From Candidatus Aminicenans sakinawicola JGI OTU-1 (lineage in GTDB: Bacteria; Acidobacteriota; Aminicenantia; Aminicenantales; Aminicenantaceae), in contig AWNV01000045.1 in assembly GCA_000493965.1 (NCBI GenBank), positions 1 to 26,537 on the forward strand: DNA of 26,537 nucleotides, read 5' to 3'. Positions 8,112 through 15,038 of this stretch are shown one piece after another. The position numbers and the translations under genes are program-made. How positions within the stretch are numbered: position 1 is the stretch's first letter; the number at the start of each line of letters is the position of its first letter. The notes under the pieces are model-generated. The model saw only the letters and a program-made list of their open reading frames with translations, was not told the origin of the DNA and searched no databases.

Positions 8112-8243
8112 TTTGATTCTACAGCAGTTGGAAATCAATCATTTGTAGATGAAATTGTAAATAAGTTGGGTAAAAAGGTTAGATGTAGAGAAATAATAGG
8201 AAAGGAAGGTTCATTTGTCTTAAAAAAAACAAAAGCGCTATGA
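8112..8243 (+). pseudogene. C-terminal remnant of a REP-associated (Y1/IS200-like) transposase
   Basis: A short open stretch without a start codon reads ...STAVGNQSFVDEIVNKLG followed by KKVRCREIIGKEGSFVLK and a TGA at 8241. The pattern 'AVGxxxFVxEIxxKLG...GREII' is what I know from the C-terminal tail of REP-associated tyrosine transposases, downstream of the catalytic HUH region, which is missing here. The fragment sits in the 409-bp gap between the divergent MFS and YkvI-like genes, 57 bp before the latter. The rest of that gap (7891-8111) contains the palindrome GGGAGCCCGGCTCCC at 7928-7942 and nothing else I can identify. Recognition is by memory of the family. Confidence 0.6.
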
Positions 8244-8299
8244 AAAAAAAGAACGTTCTGATATGATTGCCTAAACCCGGAGATAATGAGGAATAAAGA

Positions 8300-9403
8300 A
8301 TGTCTTTTCTGAGATCTTCCTTCTTTAAAAAATATCTATTGCCGGGCTTTGTCTTCCAGTCGGTCACCATAGCCGGAGGATACGGTACCGGGCGGGAACT
8401 GGTGGAATTTTTTCTCAACTACGGACCACTGGGTGGGCTTTTGGGGATGTTGTTGGTCACGACCCTGATGTGGTCAATCATACTGGCCGTATCCTTCGAA
8501 TTCAGCCGGAAGTTCAAAGCCTACGATTACCGAACCTTCTTCAAGAAACTGCTCGGGCCTTTCTGGTTCCTGTTCGAGATCATCTATGCCGTACAGATAT
8601 TTCTCGTGCTTGCCGTAATCGGATCGGCTGCCGGAATCATTCTGAGGGATAACTTCGGAGTCCCCTACATGGTCGGCGTTCTCATCATATTGGCGGCCGT
8701 GGGTTTTTTGACCTTCAAAGGAAAGGGCCTTATCGAAAACTTCCTCTCTGTGTGGTCCATCATCCTTTATCTCGTCTACGCCGCCTTTTTTGTGGTTGCC
8801 CTTATTAAATTCGGCCCTCTCATTCAAAATAATTTCGCATCCGGAATCATTCTCCCGAAATGGGCGTTGGGAGGATTCAAATACGCTCTCTACAACTTAG
8901 GCACTGTGCCCGCGGTCCTTTTTTGCCTGAACCATATCGAATCCAGAAAAGAAGCCATCACAGCAGGAATTTTGGGAGGATTTATCGGAATTATCCCCGG
9001 GGTGTTGTTTTTCGTATCTGTTGTCGGTTACTATCCGGGAGTCCTGCCGGAAGAAATCCCCGCTGTCTTCCTGTTGCAGAAGGCCGGAGTTCCGGTGTTG
9101 TTGATCGCCTTTCAAATCGTCCTTTTCGGGACGCTGATCGAAACGGGCACAGGATTCATCCACTCTGTGAACGAACGAATCCGATCCACACTTCGGGAAA
9201 AAGGGAAGGAACTCTTGCGCTGGCAGCGGCCGTTGGTCGCCGTGATCATGCTGTTGACAGCCTTTGGCATCTCAACTTTCGGGTTGGTCGATCTTATCGC
9301 AAAGGGCTATGGGAGTGCCGCTTGGGGATTTCTGATAGCCTACATTATCCCGATTTTGACATTGGGAATCTACAAACTGGTTAAATCAAGCATTCTTCCT
9401 TGA
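8300..9403 (+). CDS. YkvI-like integral membrane transporter
   Basis: The 367-residue protein has roughly ten hydrophobic segments and begins with a cytoplasmic stretch followed by LLPGFVFQSVTIAGGYGTGRE, a glycine-rich unwound first helix typical of LeuT-fold transporters. It resembles the uncharacterised membrane protein family of Bacillus YkvI. A conserved ETGTGFIHSVNERI lies near residues 281-294. No substrate is established for the family; the M55 peptidase and threonine-dehydratase-like genes downstream suggest an amino acid or small peptide product. The ribosome site TGAGGA is 8-9 bases before the ATG. The last codons (SILP, stop) already lie within repeat block R3, so the original C-terminus could have been slightly longer or different. 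Confidence 0.75.
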   Translation: MSFLRSSFFKKYLLPGFVFQSVTIAGGYGTGRELVEFFLNYGPLGGLLGMLLVTTLMWSIILAVSFEFSRKFKAYDYRTFFKKLLGPFWFLFEIIYAVQIFLVLAVIGSAAGIILRDNFGVPYMVGVLIILAAVGFLTFKGKGLIENFLSVWSIILYLVYAAFFVVALIKFGPLIQNNFASGIILPKWALGGFKYALYNLGTVPAVLFCLNHIESRKEAITAGILGGFIGIIPGVLFFVSVVGYYPGVLPEEIPAVFLLQKAGVPVLLIAFQIVLFGTLIETGTGFIHSVNERIRSTLREKGKELLRWQRPLVAVIMLLTAFGISTFGLVDLIAKGYGSAAWGFLIAYIIPILTLGIYKLVKSSILP

Positions 9404-9513
9404 CAGAATATTTTTATTTCCTTTAATATTTTTAATGTAGAAGTTGAAAGAGCCCAGATTTAGCAAAAATGAGTAGAAATCTCATCAAAACAAAAAATGA
9501 AATTCCTATGTTT
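9391..9513 (+). repeat. Repeat block R3, first copy (promoter plus 5' end of padR)
   Basis: CATTCTTCCTTGACAG and the following roughly 110 bases recur at 11391-11513 with a small number of substitutions. The block contains a promoter and the first 14-15 codons of a PadR-type gene. Confidence 0.92.
9400..9430 (+). promoter_or_regulatory. Promoter in R3, first copy
   Basis: TTGACA at 9400-9405 is followed after 17-18 bases by TTAATATT, a good -35/-10 pair. It would transcribe the padR remnant and possibly the M55 peptidase gene further down. The duplicate promoter at 11400 is conserved in both boxes. Confidence 0.6.
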
Positions 9514-9588
9514 CTGGACATCGCCGCAGATACTGTGACGGCCTTGGATATGAAATTGGAAGTTGAGAAGGATGATATCATCGTTTAA
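9469..9588 (+). pseudogene. PadR-family regulator remnant (39 codons)
   Basis: The first 14 residues (MSRNLIKTKNEIPM) match the start of the longer padR remnant at 11469. The remaining codons (FLDIAADTVTALDMKLEVEK and on) are unrelated to it, and the TAA stop lies exactly where the 19-bp repeat AACCTGGATTATTCACGAG begins. It is best read as a gene start joined to other sequence and cut by the repeat. It lacks any complete DNA-binding domain. Confidence 0.7.
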
Positions 9589-9605
9589 CCTGGATTATTC
9601 ACGAG
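9587..9605 (+). repeat. 19-bp repeat, inverted copy at 43-61
   Basis: AACCTGGATTATTCACGAG matches 43-61 on the opposite strand without mismatch. It abuts the truncated padR remnant. This is a candidate end of a mobile element, unproven. Confidence 0.6.
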
Positions 9606-9646
9606 CCGAGATCCACCCCCCATCCTAGCATTAATGGATGAGAGGC

Positions 9647-9687
9647 GTGACCCATGTAGCTGTGGTTGTCCACCGCAAATGGGTCAC
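9647..9687. other. Two-part hairpin upstream of the M55 peptidase gene
   Basis: GTGACCCAT at 9647-9655 pairs with ATGGGTCAC at 9679-9687, and inside it GTGG pairs with CCAC. The stretch 9606-9786 otherwise has no gene. The structure could belong to a lost mobile element or a structured leader of the peptidase mRNA. A weak A-rich / T-rich hairpin (AAAAAAGC...GCATTTTTT) follows near 9728-9749. Confidence 0.5.
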
Positions 9688-9786
9688 AACGAAGCAGATG
9701 CAGTAAGATCGGTTCGTCCGAAGGGTAAAAAAAGCATCGGCATTTTTTATGAATTGTTCAGGCTAATAAGGTTAACTGGAGGTATC

Positions 9787-10689
9787 ATGGTGAAAAAAGA
9801 ATTTATTTTATTTATTGTTATTTGTCTATTCATGTTTTTGATAGCAACGGAAATTTCTTATGGCCAAGAAAAACTCAAGGTTTATATTTCCGTGGATATC
9901 GAGGGGATTGCAGGTGTGGTAAATGGGGATCAGACATCCTCATCCGGGAACGATTACGGCATAGCCCGGAAGTGGATGACCCAGGAAGTCAATGCAGCCA
10001 TTCGGGGAGCTTTACGAGCGGGAGCCACCGAGATCGTGGTTAACGATTCTCATGGATCCATGCGGAACATCATCATATCGGAGCTCAATCCTGAAGCCTA
10101 TCTCATAACAGGTTCTCCCAAACCATTGAGCATGATGCAGGGGATCGATGATACGTATGATGCGATTTTTTTGATCGGGTACCACGCACGTGCCGGGTCC
10201 AAGGATGGCGTTTTGGATCACACTTATTCTTCAATGTCCGTCTTTTCAATAAAAGTAAACGGAATGGAATTGGGAGAAGCAGAACAGAATGCATTGATCG
10301 CCGGGTGTTATGATGTGCCGATCGTGTTGGTGACGGGCGATCAAATCGTTTGCGGCCAGGTGAAAAAATCGCTGGGGGAAGAAGTCGAAACAGCCGTAGT
10401 CAAAGAAGGCATAGGAAGGCACGCAGCAAAATCCTTAACGCCAAAAGCGGCGCAAGCACTGATCGAGGAAAAAGCCAAGATTGCACTGGAAAACAGGAAA
10501 CGCATCAAACCTCTTAAGTTCCAGCCTCCGTATCGTTTTGAATTGACCTATCTTCGTTCCTACATGGCAGATGCTGGCGAGCTTATCCCTCAGGTCAAAC
10601 GCACGGGGCCGCGAACCGTCATGTTTGAGACCAATGATTATATCGAGGGATATAAATTGTTCTGCGCATTGATAGGCCTGGCTCTTTGA
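9787..10689 (+). CDS. Secreted M55 family D-aminopeptidase (DppA-like)
   Basis: The 300-residue protein has a signal peptide (MVKKEFILFIVICLFMFLIA, cleavage likely after SYG at about residue 26) and then a complete M55 zinc peptidase domain. The expected metal ligands can be placed: Asp37 and Glu39 (DIEG), His89 (NDSHG), His133 (GYHA) and Glu164 (GE). His145 (LDHTYS) is the likely catalytic residue. Bacillus DppA cleaves D-alanyl dipeptides in the cytoplasm; here export implies periplasmic action on D-amino-acid peptides such as wall fragments. The start is the ATG at 9787 with AACTGGAGGT upstream, although the frame is open to 9634. The neighbouring YkvI-like permease and PLP enzyme remnant suggest a former amino acid salvage cluster. 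Confidence 0.88.
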   Translation: MVKKEFILFIVICLFMFLIATEISYGQEKLKVYISVDIEGIAGVVNGDQTSSSGNDYGIARKWMTQEVNAAIRGALRAGATEIVVNDSHGSMRNIIISELNPEAYLITGSPKPLSMMQGIDDTYDAIFLIGYHARAGSKDGVLDHTYSSMSVFSIKVNGMELGEAEQNALIAGCYDVPIVLVTGDQIVCGQVKKSLGEEVETAVVKEGIGRHAAKSLTPKAAQALIEEKAKIALENRKRIKPLKFQPPYRFELTYLRSYMADAGELIPQVKRTGPRTVMFETNDYIEGYKLFCALIGLAL

Positions 10690-10710
10690 TCAAAGGGCAA
10701 ACTGAAGTAA

Positions 10711-11372
10711 CTGGAGAGACCCACACTTAAGGATGTTCTGAAAGCCAGAAGTTTGATCAGGGATTACCTTCCGCGGACTCCTCTATATTCCTATCCCCAA
10801 GTCAATCAACTGTTGGATGCAAGGGTGTATATCAAGCATGAGAATCACCTGCCAACCGGGGTGTTTAGAACAAGAGGAGGCATAAATCTCATACACAATC
10901 TGAACCGGAAACAAAGGGATAGAGGGGTGGTAACCGTTTCCACCGGAAACCACGCCCTGTCGATCGTGTATGTATCCAATCTGTTTAATGTTCCTGTCAC
11001 TGTTGTGATGCCCGAGAAGTCCAATCCGACCAAGGTCAAAGCTATCAAGAGCATGGGTTCTCAAATCGTTTTTTTGGCAGTATTTTTGATGAATCCAGGG
11101 ATTGTGCCGAAAAGTTGGCCGGGGAGAGACGTGCCTGATTCATCCTTCCGGCGAATGAACCGGATTTAATCGCGGGAGTCGGAACATACGCCCTGGAAAT
11201 TTTCGAGGAAGTCCCTAACCTGGATCTGATAATTGTTCCCTTGGGGGGAGGGAGTGGCACCTCTGGTTGTTGTATTGTCAAGGAAGCGGTAGACGCAAAA
11301 CGCATCATTGGTCATCCAGCTTATGACTTCGAAGTTTATTCTTTATCCCCATTATCCTGTAATTTTTACTGA
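10711..11372 (+). pseudogene. Threonine-dehydratase-like PLP enzyme, broken
   Basis: The reading frame resembles fold-type II PLP enzymes (threonine dehydratase / serine racemase): RDYLPRTPLY, HENHLPTGVFRTRGG and STGNHALSIVYVSN, then PEKSNPTKVKAIKSMGSQIVF. Several defects make it inactive. No ATG start is visible (open from CTG 10711, first plausible start TTG 10753). The PLP lysine expected in the SFKxRG motif is Arg (VFRTRGG). One T is missing from a run at 11069-11075, after which the protein continues in another frame (FGSIFDESRDCAEKLAGERR). A TGA interrupts that frame at 11136, followed by ANEPDLIAGVGTYALEIFEE and VPLGGGSGTSG. The C-terminal third is absent. It follows the M55 peptidase gene by about 20 bases and was probably its operon partner. 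Confidence 0.85.
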
Positions 11373-11390
11373 CATTCTCTTTTTATTTTG

Positions 11391-11513
11391 CATTCTTCCT
11401 TGACAGGATTTTTTTATTTCCTTTAATATTGTTAATGTAGAAGTTGAAAGAGTCTAGATTTAGCAAAAATGAGTAGAAATTTCATCAGACCAAAAAATGA
11501 AATTCTTATGTTT
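11391..11513 (+). repeat. Repeat block R3, second copy
   Basis: Matches 9391-9513. Both copies start with CATTCTTCCTTGACAG and end near TATGTTT in the padR reading frame. The stretch 11373-11390 before it is AT-rich with no gene. Confidence 0.92.
11400..11430 (+). promoter_or_regulatory. Promoter in R3, second copy
   Basis: TTGACA at 11400-11405, a 17-18-base spacer and TTAATATT form a near-consensus promoter driving the padR remnant and, in line with it, the second FtsX permease. Confidence 0.62.
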
Positions 11514-11690
11514 ATCCGGCTGAAAGATTACGCCTATGGAGTGACAATCAGAGATCAAATAAAAAGGCTGACAGGAAGAGAGTATTTGTATAGCACGCGT
11601 TACACAACTACAGGAGGGATAAATACGGCCGCATGCAGGCCTATCTTTGGTTGTGGATGCAGATATTCAAATCCCTTCCCGCCTTTCTGA
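11469..11690 (+). pseudogene. PadR-family transcriptional regulator, truncated
   Basis: Residues 1-46 read like the start of PadR repressors: MSRN..., then LKDYAYGVTIRDQIKRLTGR and YLYSTRYTT, the helix-turn-helix half of the winged helix. From about residue 47 (GGINTAACRP) the family pattern is lost and the frame ends at 11690, inside sequence that looks like the tail of a permease prefix domain read in another frame. PadR regulators commonly precede prefix-type FtsX permeases in Acidobacteriota, so a deletion has probably fused the 5' half of padR to the 3' part of the prefix. The wing and dimerisation helices are missing, and repressor function is unlikely. Confidence 0.75.
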
Positions 11691-11715
11691 AATTTATACG
11701 ACCTGGACTTTTATC

Positions 11716-14136
11716 ATGTTAAAAAATTTCCTAAAGATAGCTTTCAGGATTCTGAGAAAAAACCATATTTACTCATTTATCAATGTATTAGGCCTCGCTC
11801 TGGGCATAGCTAGTTGCATTTTAATCTATCTGTATGTGCAGAATGAATTAAGCTATGACAAATTTCACCATAACAGGGAAAGCCTCTATCGGGTGTACAT
11901 TACCGAGGATCCTCCTGAACGTGATGCCTTTTCATACGTTGAAGCTCCTTGGAACCTTGCGGAAGCATTGGAAACTTCTTTTCCTGAAATAAAGCGAGCC
12001 GTTCGTTTGGTTATACGGTCGGATGTCATTCGTTATGAAGATAAGAGTTACACACAGCGCTACCATCTTGTGGATCCGGATTTTTTTGAGATGTTCACTT
12101 TTCCGCTGCTCAAGGGCGAAAAAGGCACCGTGCTGCAAAACATCAGTTCTGTCGTTCTCTCCGAGAGCTTCGCGAATAAAATTTTTGGCAATGATGATCC
12201 CCTGGGCCGGCAGCTTTCGATTAAGCTCGGCAATGAGTTTCATGATTTCATTGTCAGCGGTATTGCTCAGGATGTTCCTCCCAATTCCAGCATTCGATTC
12301 GACATGCTGATCCCCATCGATAATGTGCACAAATACATCAGCAACCGGGCGCTGGATAATTGGTTCAACGTGTTTTTCGAGACCTATGTGCTCATGGCCT
12401 ATCCCCTAGAAGCTCCTGACACCGAGGCAAAACTCCAAACGGTGGTCCGAAAGCACTATCCGGAGGAGAGTTCAGATATGGTGACCCTTCATTTGCAGGC
12501 CATGACCGATATTCATCTGGATCCGGATTTGCCATCCGGATTCGAAGGAACCAGTGATCCGTTATACTCTTATATTTTAATGGTTATAGCGATTCTCATA
12601 CTCGGTGTGGCCTGTGTCAATTTTATGACATTATCGGTGGGACGTGCTGCCACTCGAACCAGAGAGGTTGGTGTCCGGAAGGTCCTGGGCGCCGTGAAAT
12701 CTCAACTAATCGTGCAATTTCTGGGGGAAGCGGCTCTCATGAGTGTGTCTGCTCTTTTTCTTGGTGTATTACTCGTTCATCTGTTTCTTCCTTCCTTTAA
12801 TGCCATGATCAAGAAGGATCTTTTTTTCTCCTACAATTTCTGGACATTTGCGTTTATGCTCGCTCTCATGCTGTTCGTGGCAGGCATCGCGGGGAGCTAT
12901 CCCGCTATTTTTCTTTCTCGATTCCAGGCTGTCGAAGTCATGAGCAACAAACCGCGGGCCGCCGGTGTCAATCTGCTGGTTCGCGGTCTTGTTCTGGGGC
13001 AATTCGCCCTCTCGATCGGGTTGATCGTATGCACGCTTACAATGCAGGATCAGTTGCGCTTCTTGATCAACAAAGATTTGGGTTTTGATAAAAATCATGT
13101 CGTTGTGATCGAAAATCACAGTGCGCAGGATCAGAGTCGCCTGTTAGTGGAGCGCTTCAGAAATTCAGTGAAAACGCGTAAGGAAGTACTCGGCGTTTCC
13201 GGTACTTCCGCAGCTTTTGCCCGGGATTGGACGGTGATGGGTTTCAGGTCTGATGATGGTTCATTTAAACAATTTTACCAACTCACAGCGGATTATGATT
13301 ATCTCGACACTTTAAAAATTGAAATACTGGATGGCCGGAATTTTTCAAAAGAATTCCGAACTGATGAGAGTAAAGCCATCATCGTCAACGAGACACTGGT
13401 CGATTATATGAACTGGGATTTTCCGATTGGAAAGAGCCTTCCCGGCAAAAGATTCCCTCCGCACCGTGTCATCGGTGTCGTAAGAGATTTTAACTTCGAA
13501 TCGCTGCACAATGCCGTCGCCCCGGTCATCATTGTTCTGGATCCCACCACCCTTCTCAGGGGGATCAATGATATTTCCACTTCATATTCACCACGCTTGT
13601 TGAATTTTATAAACGTGCGGATAAGGCCAGAAAACATCCAGTCAACCGTTGCGATGCTCAAAAACACTTGGAAAAATATCGCTCCCGGACATCCCTTCCT
13701 ATTCAGTTTCCTCGATCAGGATGTCCAGCAGCAATACCAAGAGATTCAACGATGGAGTGCGATCGTGCGGTATGCGTCAGTTTTTACCATACTGATTGCA
13801 TGCCTGGGTCTCTTCGGGCTTGTCACCTTGACTGTCGCCAACCGGACAAAAGAGATCGGCATTCGAAAAATCCTGGGTGCTTCTGTGTCCAGTGTGGTTT
13901 TCATGCTCACGTTTGAATTCGGAAAACTTGTGATCTTGGCCAACATTATTGCCTGGCCGATCGCATTTTTTATAATGAGAAAATGGCTGCAAGATTTTGC
14001 ATTCCGTACCAGCTTGAGTTTGGATAAATTTCTCATATCAGCTGTTGTGGCCTTAACCATCGCCCTAGCGACTGTCAGTTATTATTCCGTGAAGGCGGCA
14101 CTCTCCGATCCTGTTAAGACCATAAAATATGAGTAG
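11716..14136 (+). CDS. MacB/FtsX-type ABC transporter permease
   Basis: The 806-residue permease is a paralogue of the one at 2261: first helix in FINVLGLALGIASCILIYLY, periplasmic core, helices around 280-420, second core, and FtsX domain with NRTKEIGIRKILGAS near the C-terminus, ending DPVKTIKYE. The frame runs back to 11647, but MLKNFLKIAFRILRKN at 11716 is the family's usual start; no clear ribosome site precedes it. In a neighbouring frame 11633-11695 encodes YLWLWMQIFKSLPAFLKF, which resembles the end of the permease prefix domain, so the prefix has been lost here by deletion and frameshift. Such permeases work with a separate ATPase, not found in this window. Substrate unknown. It may be expressed from the promoter at 11400. 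Confidence 0.88.
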   Translation: MLKNFLKIAFRILRKNHIYSFINVLGLALGIASCILIYLYVQNELSYDKFHHNRESLYRVYITEDPPERDAFSYVEAPWNLAEALETSFPEIKRAVRLVIRSDVIRYEDKSYTQRYHLVDPDFFEMFTFPLLKGEKGTVLQNISSVVLSESFANKIFGNDDPLGRQLSIKLGNEFHDFIVSGIAQDVPPNSSIRFDMLIPIDNVHKYISNRALDNWFNVFFETYVLMAYPLEAPDTEAKLQTVVRKHYPEESSDMVTLHLQAMTDIHLDPDLPSGFEGTSDPLYSYILMVIAILILGVACVNFMTLSVGRAATRTREVGVRKVLGAVKSQLIVQFLGEAALMSVSALFLGVLLVHLFLPSFNAMIKKDLFFSYNFWTFAFMLALMLFVAGIAGSYPAIFLSRFQAVEVMSNKPRAAGVNLLVRGLVLGQFALSIGLIVCTLTMQDQLRFLINKDLGFDKNHVVVIENHSAQDQSRLLVERFRNSVKTRKEVLGVSGTSAAFARDWTVMGFRSDDGSFKQFYQLTADYDYLDTLKIEILDGRNFSKEFRTDESKAIIVNETLVDYMNWDFPIGKSLPGKRFPPHRVIGVVRDFNFESLHNAVAPVIIVLDPTTLLRGINDISTSYSPRLLNFINVRIRPENIQSTVAMLKNTWKNIAPGHPFLFSFLDQDVQQQYQEIQRWSAIVRYASVFTILIACLGLFGLVTLTVANRTKEIGIRKILGASVSSVVFMLTFEFGKLVILANIIAWPIAFFIMRKWLQDFAFRTSLSLDKFLISAVVALTIALATVSYYSVKAALSDPVKTIKYE

Positions 14137-14360
14137 ATCCGCAGCTTTCCCGGGATGTTCTTCACCCATAAAACCGCCTACATTTTGATCGCGAAGGGGA
14201 ATATCCGGATAGAGAGGAGCAATTGGTGGCCGACACTAAACGGCAAAAGGACACTTTGTGGTCAGCAGAACAAAACCGGGATAATCTCCCCCTTTAAGGT
14301 CTCCTATAACCTGCGTTCATCGAAAAAAAGGGATAGACAAGATTTAAGATCACCCAATAG

Positions 14361-14957
14361 TTAATCCTGAAGGGCGATCGAATCTTTTGTGTCCCACTTG
14401 AGAGGCTCGGTGATATTGCCGTCGGCATCGACTTCGATTTCGCCTGTCTGATTTCCCTTGACAAGTTCCGCTTCATACACATACCGAGGGGTGTCGAGTT
14501 TGACGATCGTGCCTTTTTCCCCTCCTTTTTTTATCTCGGACCGGATCTCGGACTTTTCCAACCGCTTGATTGTGGCGTCTTGGGTATGCTCCCGGATCAC
14601 TCGGGCAGCGGCTTCAGGAAGCTCCTCCATCGTTATGACAGTCACCACATCGATAACCGTGCCGTCCTCTGCCACTTCGATCTCCCCTCTGTCCGCTTTG
14701 AACTTGATGTCGTAGAGGGTGATCCCTTCTTCTTCTGCGACTTCCACAAAATCAATTTCGGCGTCTGGGACATTGACCTCGATTGCCTCAGCGACTGCGG
14801 CCGGGAGTTCCACTTCCGGTTTTGTTGCTTCTGCTTTTTGTATTTCTTGTTGTTCCCCTTGTTTCTTGCCCTCCTTCTTGGTGCATCCTGTCGACATTAT
14901 CAATCCAAGGGCCAAGAGCACAACTAAACACAATAAAATCCATTTTGTATGGTTCAT
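14361..14957 (-). CDS. Lipoprotein with two PepSY-like repeats
   Basis: The 198-residue protein has a lipoprotein signal (LIMSTGC, Cys25), a charged Lys/Glu/Gln-rich linker (26-50), and two copies of a PepSY-like (putative beta-lactamase-inhibitor-like) unit. The first begins ELPAAVAEAIEVNVPDAEI and ends with GEIEVAEDGTVIDV; the second begins ELPEAAARVIREHTQDATI and ends with GEIEVDADGNITE. I prefer the second ATG (14957), because AGGAGG directly touches the first one at 14963. The gene lies 81 bp downstream of the acyltransferase gene on the same strand. The role of these repeats is uncertain; they may bind or inhibit envelope proteins. The 224 bases between its end and the FtsX stop (14137-14360) hold nothing that I can identify. 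Confidence 0.8.
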   Translation of the reverse strand: MNHTKWILLCLVVLLALGLIMSTGCTKKEGKKQGEQQEIQKAEATKPEVELPAAVAEAIEVNVPDAEIDFVEVAEEEGITLYDIKFKADRGEIEVAEDGTVIDVVTVITMEELPEAAARVIREHTQDATIKRLEKSEIRSEIKKGGEKGTIVKLDTPRYVYEAELVKGNQTGEIEVDADGNITEPLKWDTKDSIALQD

Positions 14958-15038
14958 TCTCATCCTCCTTTTTAACTCTGGAAATAGATTATAGATTATT
15001 GAGGCGCGGCCAAAAAGTCAAACTGTTGTGAACAACCG

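Noticed and set aside
9606..9786. Integron attC site or group II intron end
   Set aside because: The hairpin lacks the paired R and L boxes of attC, and no integrase or reverse transcriptase is present.
14155..14364. 69-codon plus-strand frame after the second FtsX permease
   Set aside because: No ribosome site, no recognisable family, and it overlaps the end of the lipoprotein gene; likely chance.
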